Of a stretch of 64,000 nt of DNA, positions 52,643-61,463 are shown in pieces. A model generated the notes under the pieces. It was given only the letters and a program-made list of their open reading frames with translations. It had not been told where the DNA came from and did not search any database. The stretch covers positions 184,836 through 248,835 of the forward strand of contig JAPPPQ010000023.1 in the NCBI GenBank assembly GCA_028817435.1. The letters are read 5' to 3'. Position numbers and translations under genes: made by a program. Every line of letters starts with the position of its first letter. Within the stretch, counting starts at the first letter, position 1. The DNA comes from Deltaproteobacteria bacterium (GTDB taxonomy: Bacteria; Myxococcota_A; UBA9160; UBA6930).

Positions 52643-52792
52643 GTGCCGGTTTCCTCCTGCGCCGCCCAGTAACACTCGCCCGGCCGTGCGCCCCGGCGGA
52701 TAGTGCGCGCACCGCAGATATATTGCAAGTCTAGGCGAAATTTTCCCCTCCCGTGGGGGTGAATCGGCCTGAGAATGCGCCTCGCCCCCCCC

Positions 52793-52822
52793 TTGACAGC
52801 CCCGCCCCACTTGGGCGAAAAT
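52793..52822 (+). promoter_or_regulatory. promoter of the coiled-coil protein gene
   Basis: Perfect -35 TTGACA (52793-52798), 18-base spacer, GAAAAT (52817-52822), then a leader of about 42 bases with AGGAG before ATG 52871. Confidence 0.5.
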
Positions 52823-52870
52823 GCCCCCCGGCCTGGAAGATGTCCCCGGCCCCAATTACAGGAGACTTGG

Positions 52871-53353
52871 ATGTCCTCCGGAGTCGTCTTTGATCCCCCC
52901 GCCTTCGACACGCTGGGTGCCGCTCTGGAACTGGAGCGCGCCGGCTTCGCCCGCCAACAGGCCGAAGCCCTCGCCAAGACCATCGCCCGCGCCCACACCG
53001 CAGCCGCCACCCCTCAGGATATCGCCAACGCCGTCTCCGAACTCAAGCAGGCCATCGCCGCGCTGGGAGATCGCGTGAAGGCGGTAGAGAAGCGTCAGGA
53101 TTCGATGGAATCGAAGCTGGAAACGCTGGCGACGAAGGAGGCGCTTGCCAAGCTGGAAGCGCAGCTCGAAAAGTTTGGAGCGGAGCTGAAAAAGATGGCG
53201 ACGAAGGAGGACCTCTTCAGTATGGCGGAGGTGTTGCGGAGCCAGTGGCGGGCAGATCTCGCCAAGCAGAAGAACGAGCTTTTGGTGTGGATGTTCTCTT
53301 TCGGCCTCGGCATCGCCGCGCTCAGCATCACCATTACGCAGCTTCTCGATTAG
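52871..53353 (+). CDS. coiled-coil, C-terminally anchored membrane protein (DUF1640-like)
   Basis: 160 residues. Start with FDTLGAALELERAGF, then RQQAEALAKTIARAH, a long coiled coil (about 45-125) with heptad-like LKQAIAALGDRVKAVEKRQ and two copies of a TLATKEALAKLE / KMATKEDLFSMAE segment, and a single C-terminal span LLVWMFSFGLGIAALSITI. This is the layout of bacterial DUF1640 proteins related to the mitochondrial CCDC90/MCUR1 family, of unknown bacterial role. Two such proteins often bracket phage-like or toxin genes, but nothing like that is seen here. Good AGGAG site, own promoter. Confidence 0.8.
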   Translation: MSSGVVFDPPAFDTLGAALELERAGFARQQAEALAKTIARAHTAAATPQDIANAVSELKQAIAALGDRVKAVEKRQDSMESKLETLATKEALAKLEAQLEKFGAELKKMATKEDLFSMAEVLRSQWRADLAKQKNELLVWMFSFGLGIAALSITITQLLD

Positions 53354-53373
53354 CAGCGCCGTTGCCTGCGGCG

Positions 53374-53700
53374 CTAGTCCATGCCGAGTTCGAGGCGGGC
53401 GGCGTCGGACATCATGCCGGGGTTCCAGGGCGGCTCCCAGACCAGCTCCAGGTTCACATCGGCGACACCGGGGACGGCGCGGGCCTTGGCCTCGACTTCG
53501 GGGGGCAGGGTTTCGGCGACGGGGCACATGGGCGAGGTGAGAGTCATGCGAATCTGCACCGCGCCGCCGTCCACCTCCACGGCGTAAATCAGCCCGAGCT
53601 CGTAAATGTCCACGGGAATCTCCGGATCGTAGACGGTCTTGAGCGCCTCAATTACGGCGTCGCGCACGCTGGTTCCGGTTTCGCTCGTTTCGTTTTGCAT
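53374..53700 (-). CDS. sufT: SufT-like DUF59 iron-sulphur assembly factor
   Basis: 108 residues, MIP18/DUF59 fold. It holds the conserved DPEIPVDIYELGLIY (25-39) and LTSPMCPVAETLPPEV with the functional Cys59. SufT family members help mature [Fe-S] proteins at the end of the SUF pathway. It is the last gene of the suf operon, 4 bases after sufU. ATG 53700. PaaD is a close relative, but the suf context decides. Confidence 0.92.
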   Translation of the reverse strand: MQNETSETGTSVRDAVIEALKTVYDPEIPVDIYELGLIYAVEVDGGAVQIRMTLTSPMCPVAETLPPEVEAKARAVPGVADVNLELVWEPPWNPGMMSDAARLELGMD

Positions 53701-53704
53701 TCGC

Positions 53705-54163
53705 TTACTCGGTGGTGGCGGCTTCGCCGCCGATGGCGGCGGCGCGCAGGGTGTGCCAGGCGAGTGTCGCGCATTTCACGCGCATGGGGTATTCGCGCAC
53801 GCCGGCAAAGGCGGCGAGCTTTCCCATCTGCTTGGGCTGCGCGTCCGCAGCGTCCGCGCCGGATTCGCCGGTGACCATGCGCTGGAAGGAATCGAAGAGT
53901 TGCAGCGCCTCTTCAAGGGGGCGGCCCTTTACGGCCTGGGTCATCATGGAGGCGGAGGCGGTGGAAATGGCGCAGCCGCTGCCCTGAAAGCACACATCGG
54001 CGACGATATCGTCCTGGAGCTGCAAATACACGGTGATCTCGTCGCCGCACAGCGGGTTGTGGCCCACCGCCCGGCGGTTCGCCTGCTGCGGGGAGCGGAA
54101 ATTCCGCGGCTTCTTGTTGTGGTCGAGAATGGTGCTCTGGTAGAGCTCGCGCAGTTCGGACAC
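53705..54163 (-). CDS. sufU: SufU scaffold/sulphur-transfer protein
   Basis: 152 residues, IscU-like fold. Three cysteines and an Asp: C39GD41 (NPLCGDEI), C64 (GSGCAISTASASMM) and C131 (RVKCATLAWHTL). The insert around 80-110 between the second and third Cys marks SufU, which accepts sulphur from SufS through zinc ligand swapping, in place of SufE. GTG 54163 has GAGGAG 7 bases upstream. Located between sufS and sufT, 10 bases from sufS. Confidence 0.93.
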   Translation of the reverse strand: MSELRELYQSTILDHNKKPRNFRSPQQANRRAVGHNPLCGDEITVYLQLQDDIVADVCFQGSGCAISTASASMMTQAVKGRPLEEALQLFDSFQRMVTGESGADAADAQPKQMGKLAAFAGVREYPMRVKCATLAWHTLRAAAIGGEAATTE

Positions 54164-54173
54164 CGGATTCTCC

Positions 54174-55397
54174 TCAGCGGAAGATTTCGATGCAGCGGCG
54201 CAGTGCTGCGGCCAGCCGTTCAATATCTTCGCTGGTGTTGTAGAGGCCAAAAGAGACGCGCGCGGTGGCGGTCACGCCGAGGCGCTTCATCAGCGGCTGG
54301 GCGCAGTGGTGGCCGGCGCGAATCGCCACGCCCTCTGCATCGAGCACTGCGCCCACATCGTGGGGATGCACGCCGTCGAGCACAAAAGAGAGCACGCCCG
54401 TCTGCTGCTCGCCGCCAGCGATGATGCGCAGCCCGGGAATTTCTCCGAGCCGCAGGACGGCTTCGGCGAGCAGCGCGGCTTCGTGTTGCTCAATGCGCGC
54501 GAGGCCCACGCCCCGCAGGTAATCCACGGCGGCGGCCAAACCCACGGCGCCGGCAATGTCCGGCGTGCCCGCCTCGAAGCGCACGGGGGCGGGGGCGAAA
54601 CTGCTGCGCTCGAAACTGACCTGCTCGATCATCCCGCCGCCGGTTTGCCAGGGCGGCATGGATTCCAGCAGTTCGGCCCGGGCGTAGAGCGCGCCAATGC
54701 CGGTGGGGCCGTAGAGTTTGTGGCCGGAGACGGCGTAGAAATCTGCGCCGAGCTCGCGGACATTGACGGGAAAGCGCGGCGCGGCCTGCGCGCCGTCGAG
54801 CAGCAGCGGAATGCCGCGCGCCTGCGCCAGCCCGGCGAGCTTTTTGACCGGCAGCCGCGTGCCGATGGCGTTGGAGACATGGGCCGCGGCGATGAGCTTG
54901 GTTTGCCTGCCGAGCAGCGACTCGCAGCCGTCGAGTTCGAGTTCGCCGTCATCACTTATCGGTGCAACGCGCAGCCGCGCGCCGCGCTCGGCGCAGAGCT
55001 GTTGCCAGGGCACCAGGTTCGCGTGGTGCTCCAGCGCGGTGATCAGAACCTCGTCGCCCGGCCCGATGTTGCTGCGCCCCCAGGACCACGCCACCAGGTT
55101 GATGGCCTCGGTGGTGTTGCGGGTGAAGATGATTTCGCGCGCATCGGCTGCGCCGAGCAGTTCGCGCACTTTCTCGCGGGCGGCCTCGTAGCGCAGCGAC
55201 GCCTGCTCCGAAAGCTCGTAGAGGCCGCGGTGAATGTTCGCGTTCTCATGCCGGTAGAAATTGGAAACCGCCTCGATTACCACCTGGGGCTTTTGCGCGC
55301 TGGCCGCGGTGTCCAGATAGACCAGCGGCTTGCCGCGCATTTGCGTGCGCAAAATCGGGAAATCGGCGCGCAGCCGCGCGGTATCGAAGGCGCTCAC
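54174..55397 (-). CDS. sufS: cysteine desulfurase SufS
   Basis: 407 residues, group II cysteine desulfurase. It takes sulphur from L-cysteine onto its active-site Cys. PLP lysine K227 is in AVSGHKLYGPTG; catalytic Cys365 is in RAGHHCAQP; N-terminal VYLDTAASAQKP and the NFYRHENANIHRGLY block are diagnostic. GTG 55397 overlaps the sufD stop (GTGA). Partner of SufU. Confidence 0.95.
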   Translation of the reverse strand: MSAFDTARLRADFPILRTQMRGKPLVYLDTAASAQKPQVVIEAVSNFYRHENANIHRGLYELSEQASLRYEAAREKVRELLGAADAREIIFTRNTTEAINLVAWSWGRSNIGPGDEVLITALEHHANLVPWQQLCAERGARLRVAPISDDGELELDGCESLLGRQTKLIAAAHVSNAIGTRLPVKKLAGLAQARGIPLLLDGAQAAPRFPVNVRELGADFYAVSGHKLYGPTGIGALYARAELLESMPPWQTGGGMIEQVSFERSSFAPAPVRFEAGTPDIAGAVGLAAAVDYLRGVGLARIEQHEAALLAEAVLRLGEIPGLRIIAGGEQQTGVLSFVLDGVHPHDVGAVLDAEGVAIRAGHHCAQPLMKRLGVTATARVSFGLYNTSEDIERLAAALRRCIEIFR

Positions 55398-56628
55398 TGG
55401 GCGGCCTCTGCAGCCAGCGCGGACTCGATGCACTCCCGAAGCTGCGCGGAGAAGTTCGGGAGGATGGGGCCGAGCGAGGCGGGCAGCGCGTCCAGCATTT
55501 CTCCGGCGAAGCCGCGCACCAGCATGGCGCGCGCGGCGTTTGCGCCGAGGCCGCGCGATTGCAGGTAGAACAGCGCCTCGTCGTCCAGGCGGCCCATGCT
55601 CGCGCCGTGGCTGCACTTCACATCGTCGGCGTGGATTTCGAGCTGCGGCTTGCTGTCCATTTCTGCGCTGTCGGCCAACAGCAGGTTCGGATTGGATTGC
55701 TGCGCATCGCTCTGCTGCGCGCCGGGCCGCACCCGCACGCGCCCGCGAAACACGCCGCGCGCGCTGCCGCCCAGCACGCCCTTGTAGAGCTGCCGGCTCG
55801 TGCACTGCGGCATGGCGTGATCCACCGCCGTGTGGTTGTCGAGCAGCCCGCCGAAGGCGATGCAGAGTCCGTTCATTTCGCAGGAAGCGCCGCTTCCAGC
55901 CAGCGACAGTGAAAGATCGTTGCGCACAAAAGGCCCGCCCAGCGTCAGCGTGTGCGAGGCGAAGTGCGAATCGCGCTCCTGCCGCACCGCCAGGTTGCAC
56001 ACGAGCAGGCCGTTGCCGCGCTGCAACAGCACATAGTGCATGTCTGCGCCCGCGCCGAGCTGCACTTCGGTGACAGCGTTGCAGAAGTGCTCCGCCGCGC
56101 CGGGCGCGGGGTGCTCCTGCACCACCACAGCGCGGCTGCCGGGCTCGGCCTCAATGACGATGCGCGGATTCGAGAGGCCCCGCGCAGCGGGGAGCAACAG
56201 GCGCAGCGGCTCTGCGAGTTCCCGGCCCGCCGGAATGCGCAGGTGCAAGCCGTCCTGCAACAGCGCGGCGTTCAGCGCGGCGAAGGGGTGCTCCTTCACA
56301 TCCACCAGCGCGCCGAGCAGCGCGGGGGCGGAAGCTGCCAGCGGCCGCGCCATGTCGCGAAAGGCCGCGGGGACTTCGCAAATGGAATTGGGAATGGGCG
56401 CGCTCGCGCCGGGCGCGGCGGAATCGGAATCGGCCAGTGCGGACAGCGCGAAATCGGCGATGGGGGCGGTGCTGCTGTAACGCCACTCCTCGAGCTGGAC
56501 GCCGGGCAATCCCTGTGCGGCGAAGACGGCGCACCCGGCGTCCTGCGCGGCGCGCAGGGCGGGGGGCGTGTGCTGTGCCGCCGCTTCGCAGTGCGCGAGC
56601 AGCAGCGCTTCGGCGCGCTCGCGCCGGT

Positions 56629-56632
<4 letters not shown>
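55394..56632 (-). CDS. sufD: Fe-S assembly scaffold protein SufD
   Basis: 412 residues. Subunit of the SufBC2D scaffold complex; SufD aids iron entry. Begins with basic MNRRERAEALL helical part, then the beta-helix; the C-terminal block has EIHADDVKCSHGASMGRLDDEALFYLQSRGL (in pieces) with the His of KCSHG, as is typical. GTG 56632 overlaps sufC stop by 4 bases (GTGA). Sequence is diverged in the first half, normal for SufD. Confidence 0.93.
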
Positions 56633-57440
<808 letters not shown>

Positions 57441-57441
<1 letters not shown>

Positions 57442-58928
57442 CAGCCCACCGCCCCTTCCAGGCTCACGCCCAGCAGCTTCTGCGCCTCCACGGCGAATTC
57501 CATGGGCAGTTCGCGCAGCACCTCGCGGCAGAAGCCGTTGACGATCATCGAGACGGCGTCCTCTTCGGAAATGCCGCGCTGCCGGCAGTAGAAGAGCTGC
57601 TCTTCGCCGATCTTCGAGGTGGTGGCCTCGTGCTCGACGGTGGCGGATGCATTCTTCACCTCCAGATAGGGAAAGGTGTGCGCGCCGCAGCGGTCGCCGA
57701 GCAGCAGCGAATCGCACTGGCTGTAATTGCGCGCGCGCTGCGCCTTGGGCCCCATGCGCACCAGCCCGCGGTAGCTCTGCTGCCCGTGCCCGGCGCTGAT
57801 GCCCTTTGAGACGATGGTGCTTTTGGTGTCGCGCCCCAGGTGGATCATCTTCGTGCCGGTATCGGCCTGCTGCCGGTTGTTGGTAAGCGCCACCGAGTAG
57901 AATTCGCCCACCGATTCATCGCCCTGCAGAATGCAGCTCGGGTATTTCCAGGTAATGGCCGAACCCGTCTCCACCTGCGTCCAACTGATCTTCGAGCGGA
58001 CGCCGCGGCAGGCGCCGCGCTTGGTGACGAAGTTGTAGACGCCGCCGCGTCCCTCGCGGTCGCCGGGATACCAATTCTGCACGGTGGAGTATTTGATCTC
58101 CGCCTCGTCCAGCGCCACCAGCTCCACCACCGCTGCGTGCAGTTGGTGCTCGTCGCGCATGGGCGCGGTGCAGCCTTCCAGGTAGGAGACCTTCGATCCC
58201 GGTTCGGCGACGATCAGCGTCCGCTCAAACTGCCCCGTTTCTCCGGCGTTGATGCGGAAATAGGTGGAGAGTTCCATGGGGCAGCGCACGCCTTTGGGGA
58301 TGTAGGCGAAGCTGCCGTCGGAGAACACCGCCGAGTTGAGCGCGGCGAAGAAGTTGTCGGAGTAGGGCACCACCGATCCCAGGTAGCGGCGCACCAATTC
58401 CGGGTGCTCGCGCACCGCTTCGGAGAAGGAGCAGAACAAAATGCCCTGCTTCTCGAGCTCGGCCTTGTAGGTGGTGGCGACGGAGACGCTGTCGAACACC
58501 GCATCCACCGCCACCCCCGAGAGACGCTTCTGCTCTTCCAGGGGAATGCCGAGCTTTTCGTAGGTGCGCAGCAGTTCCGGGTCCACATCGTCCAGGCTGT
58601 CGAGCTTGGGCTTCTGCTTGGGCGCTGCGTAGTAGAACATATCCTGGTAGTCAATTGCCGGATAGCGCAGCTTCGCCCAGGTGGGCTCGTGCCCCTGCTT
58701 TTGCATTTGCAAAAAGCGCGCGAAGGCGCGCAAGCGCCATTCGAGCAGCCATTCGGGTTCCTGCTTCTTCGCCGAGATCAGGCGCACCGTCTCTTCGGAG
58801 AGCCCCTTGGGAATGCGCTCCTGCTCGATGTCGGTGGTGAAGCCGTAGGCGTATTCGCGGCTCGCCAGCGATTCGATTTCGCCGGTTTCGGTCCGCGCCT
58901 GCGCGCCTGCCGGGGTCGGCTCGCTCAT
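57441..58928 (-). CDS. sufB: Fe-S assembly scaffold protein SufB
   Basis: 495 residues, main scaffold on which SUF builds clusters. Diagnostic blocks: [38 protein letters not shown], GTGxxN-like C-terminus, [23 protein letters not shown] with the conserved Glu/His region and [20 protein letters not shown], and the likely sulphur-accepting Cys in [17 protein letters not shown] 58928 overlaps the Rrf2 stop (ATGA). Confidence 0.96.
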
Positions 58929-59359
58929 GATTCAATCTCCAGCGCGCCCCGCAGCGGGGGCCGCGCGAGTTCGGCGAGGGTCACCCCGCGCAGGGCCTGC
59001 AACACCGCCTGGTTGATGCGCTGCCAGGGCTCGCGGATGCCGCAGCTCTCCTCCACCTCGCAGTGCCCCGGCCCCGCCGCGCAGTCCATCAGCGCAATGG
59101 GGCCGTCCAGCGCCTCGATAATCTCGGCCACGGTGACGCGCCCCGGCGCGCGCGCCAGGTGGTAGCCGCCCCGCGCGCCGCGCTGCGAATCCAGCAGTTC
59201 CGCGCCGGAGAGGGTCTTCAGCATCTTGCTCACCACCGGCAGCGGCAGGGCCGTCGCCTCCGCCATTTCGCGCGCGTTCAAAATGGCGCCCGGCGCCTCC
59301 CCGGCAAAGCGCGCCAGCAGCACAATGCCGTAATCCGTGAGCTTGCTGATGCGCAGCAT
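58925..59359 (-). CDS. Rrf2/IscR-family [Fe-S] transcriptional regulator of the suf operon
   Basis: 144 residues. Winged-helix Rrf2 protein: [18 protein letters not shown], helix-turn-helix [16 protein letters not shown] (36-51), wing [12 protein letters not shown], then three cysteines C93, C100 and C106 (Cx6Cx5C) for a [2Fe-2S] cluster. First gene of rrf2-sufBCDSUT, as in several Pseudomonadota, and likely represses the operon when clusters are sufficient. An IscR-like operator lies in its promoter (59397-59421). ATG 59359 has GGGAGG about eight bases upstream. Confidence 0.93.
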   Translation of the reverse strand: MLRISKLTDYGIVLLARFAGEAPGAILNAREMAEATALPLPVVSKMLKTLSGAELLDSQRGARGGYHLARAPGRVTVAEIIEALDGPIALMDCAAGPGHCEVEESCGIREPWQRINQAVLQALRGVTLAELARPPLRGALEIES

Positions 59360-59393
59360 TCGGGCCTCCCGCCGCGGCCGCCACGGCCCGCGT

Positions 59394-59421
59394 AGCATAG
59401 TGGACCAAATCAGTCCGTAAA
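59394..59421 (-). promoter_or_regulatory. suf operon promoter with IscR type-1-like operator
   Basis: The 25 bases 59397-59421 match the enteric IscR type-1 consensus ATASYYGACTRWWWYAGTCRRSTAT at 19 positions; the centre GGACCAAATCAGTCC (59402-59416) is close to a perfect palindrome. On the minus strand a TATGCT -10 (59394-59399) and a weak TTTACG -35 (59416-59421) flank it, so a bound repressor would block the polymerase. Transcription would run into the Rrf2 gene about 35 bases later. Confidence 0.7.
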
Positions 59422-59541
59422 GCCCCCCGGCCCTGCGGCGGGCGGTTTTTCGGCGGGAAATTTTATTTTTCGCAGTCAATTCAGCTATTTGCGCGGTTTT
59501 CTCGTCGGTGGCGGGCGGCATTTCGGGGCCTGGCGTTCTGC

Positions 59542-59547
59542 TATTCT
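59542..59547 (+). promoter_or_regulatory. -10 element TATTCT before TPR-peptidase gene
   Basis: TATTCTGGCCGG, 62 bases before ATG 59610; TTTCGG 15 bases upstream could be a -35. Between this and the suf promoter an AT-rich patch (59459-59490) could act as an UP element for either side. Confidence 0.4.
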
Positions 59548-59609
59548 GGCCGGGCGAAACCTTCCTCCCCCCACGCCCCCCCGGGCCCAGCTTGCGAGCG
59601 GCCAAAACC

Positions 59610-60641
59610 ATGAAGAACAAGGATCGCTATTGGGACTGTCTCGATTTGGCTATGGAGGCCTCCCGCGGAGGCCGCACCGCAGAGGCGGTGGCCTGGCTGG
59701 ATGAGGCGTTGCAGGCCCATCCCGAAGGCGCAGAGGCCCACAACGGGCTCGGCGAGATTTACTGGAGCGAGGATCGCGCGGAAGAGGCGTTGCACCACTT
59801 CGAGCTGGCGGTGAAGGCCGACGCGAAGTTTTTGACGGCGCACCTGAACCGCGCGGAATTGCTGATTGAGGAGATGGCCGAATTCCGGCAGGCCATTGCC
59901 CAGTGCGACGCATTGCTCAGCGCGCGCGGCGAGCCGCGCCTGGACCGCAGCAGCGAGGCGGAGATTTACTACCTGAAATCGAAGGCGCTGTTCTACCTGG
60001 ACGATTTGGCGGGGGCGCTGTTTCTGGTGCGCCGCGCCATCAAGGCCGCCGCAGATGTGGCGGTGTATTGCGCCTTCGAGGGGCAGATCAGCTTTGAGCG
60101 CGGCGAGTTTGAGGAGGCGCGGCGGCAGTTGGGGCGCGCCGTGCTGCTCGATCCCGAGAGTCCCCATGCGCTCTATCACCTGGGGCTGGCGCTGGAGCGG
60201 CTGGACGAGGGGCGCGAATCGCTGCGCGCCTTTCAGCGCGCCCATGCGCTGGACGCCGAGAACTATCCCATGCCCTCGAGCATTGAGGACGAGGATTTCG
60301 AGCGCGTGGCTGCCGAGGCGCTGGATGCGCTGCCCGAAACCATCCGCGAGCACATCGCCAATGTGCCGCTGCTGGTGCGCGATTACCCCGACGACGACCA
60401 GGTGCGCGAAGGGCTTTCGCCGCAATTGCTCGGCCTGTATGTCGGCACGCCGCTCACCGAGGCGGGCGCTGCCGATCAGCCCCAGGGGCCGGAATGCCTC
60501 TACCTGTTCAAGAAGAACCTGGAGAAGGCGTTCCGCACCCGCGCCGAACTGCTGGAGCAGATCCAGGTCACCGTGACTCACGAGGTGGGCCACCACTTCG
60601 GCCTGGACGACGACGACCTGGAGCGGCTCGGCCTCGGCTGA
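59610..60641 (+). CDS. TPR-repeat protein with C-terminal zincin metallopeptidase motif
   Basis: 343 residues. N-terminal TPR-like repeats (about 10-230), with units such as AEAHNGLGEIYWSEDRAEEALHHFELAV and PHALYHLGLALERLDEGRESLRAF, joined to a zincin domain whose site VTHEVGHHFGLDDDDLERL (HExxHxxGxD, H324-H328) lies at the extreme C-terminus. The zincin part is of the small bacterial zincin_1/MMP type usually found as a separate ~120-residue protein, often beside translation or cell-division genes. Fusion to TPRs suggests that it binds a protein partner and cleaves or clips it; this is inference. Upstream ATG starts in frame exist but have no ribosome-binding site either. Confidence 0.85.
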   Translation: MKNKDRYWDCLDLAMEASRGGRTAEAVAWLDEALQAHPEGAEAHNGLGEIYWSEDRAEEALHHFELAVKADAKFLTAHLNRAELLIEEMAEFRQAIAQCDALLSARGEPRLDRSSEAEIYYLKSKALFYLDDLAGALFLVRRAIKAAADVAVYCAFEGQISFERGEFEEARRQLGRAVLLDPESPHALYHLGLALERLDEGRESLRAFQRAHALDAENYPMPSSIEDEDFERVAAEALDALPETIREHIANVPLLVRDYPDDDQVREGLSPQLLGLYVGTPLTEAGAADQPQGPECLYLFKKNLEKAFRTRAELLEQIQVTVTHEVGHHFGLDDDDLERLGLG

Positions 60642-60680
60642 GCCGCCGGCCGCCCCGGCGGCCCTTCCACAGGAGGCCGC

Positions 60681-61463
60681 GTGATTCTCAGGGACAAGGT
60701 GCTGGTGGTTTCGGGGGTGGGGCCGGGGCTGGGGCGCGCCATTGCGCGGCGCGCGCTGCGCGACGGCGCGCGGGTGCTGTTGGCGGCGCGCAACGCAGAG
60801 CGCATTGCGGCGCTGGCGCGGGAGCTCGACGCTGGCGAGCGCGTGGCGCACCGCGCCTGCGACATCTCCGATGCGGCGCAGTGCCGGGCGCTGGTGGCTG
60901 AAGCGGAATCGCGCTTCGGCGGACTGGATGCGCTGGTGCAGGTGGCCGCCCACGATGCGGTGTTCGGCGGGCTCGAATCCGTTTCGGCCGAAGACTGGCG
61001 CGAGGTAATGGAGGTGAATGTGATCGGCGCCGTGCAGCTCTGCCGCGCGGCGGCCCCGGCGCTGGCCCGGCGCGGCGGCGGCGCGCTGGTGCTGATTGGC
61101 AGCCAGAGCTACGCGCAGCCCCCGCCCACGCCGCAAATGGCCTACGCCGCTTCCAAGGCGGCGCTGCTCTCGGCCAGTTTGCAAATGGCGGCGGAGCTCG
61201 GCCCGCAGAAGATTCGCGTGAACACCGTCGTCCCCACCTGGATGTGGGGGCCGCCGGTGCAGGGCTACATTCGCTGGCAGGCGCAGGAGCGCGGCGTCTC
61301 CGAGCAGCAGTTGAAGGCTGAAATCGCGGCGCGCTTTCCCATTGGCGAAATTCCCGCCGATGGCGATGTGGCCGAGGTGGCGGTGCTGTTCTGCTCGGAC
61401 CGCATGCGCATGGTGACCGGCCAGTTTTTGCGCGTGGATGGCGGCGAGCGCATGACCCTTTAG
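60681..61463 (+). CDS. short-chain dehydrogenase/reductase
   Basis: 260 residues, classical SDR. Nucleotide loop SGVGPGLGRA (11-20, GxGPGxG variant of GxxxGxG), R-rich strand end ARNAER suggesting NADP(H), catalytic Ser141 (GSQSYAQ), Tyr155 and Lys159 (YAASK). It oxidises or reduces an alcohol/ketone, substrate unknown. GTG 60681 with AGGAGG five bases upstream. The last 4 bases overlap the convergent AtuA-like gene, and together they fit isoprenoid or hydroxy-acid catabolism. Confidence 0.92.
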   Translation: MILRDKVLVVSGVGPGLGRAIARRALRDGARVLLAARNAERIAALARELDAGERVAHRACDISDAAQCRALVAEAESRFGGLDALVQVAAHDAVFGGLESVSAEDWREVMEVNVIGAVQLCRAAAPALARRGGGALVLIGSQSYAQPPPTPQMAYAASKAALLSASLQMAAELGPQKIRVNTVVPTWMWGPPVQGYIRWQAQERGVSEQQLKAEIAARFPIGEIPADGDVAEVAVLFCSDRMRMVTGQFLRVDGGERMTL

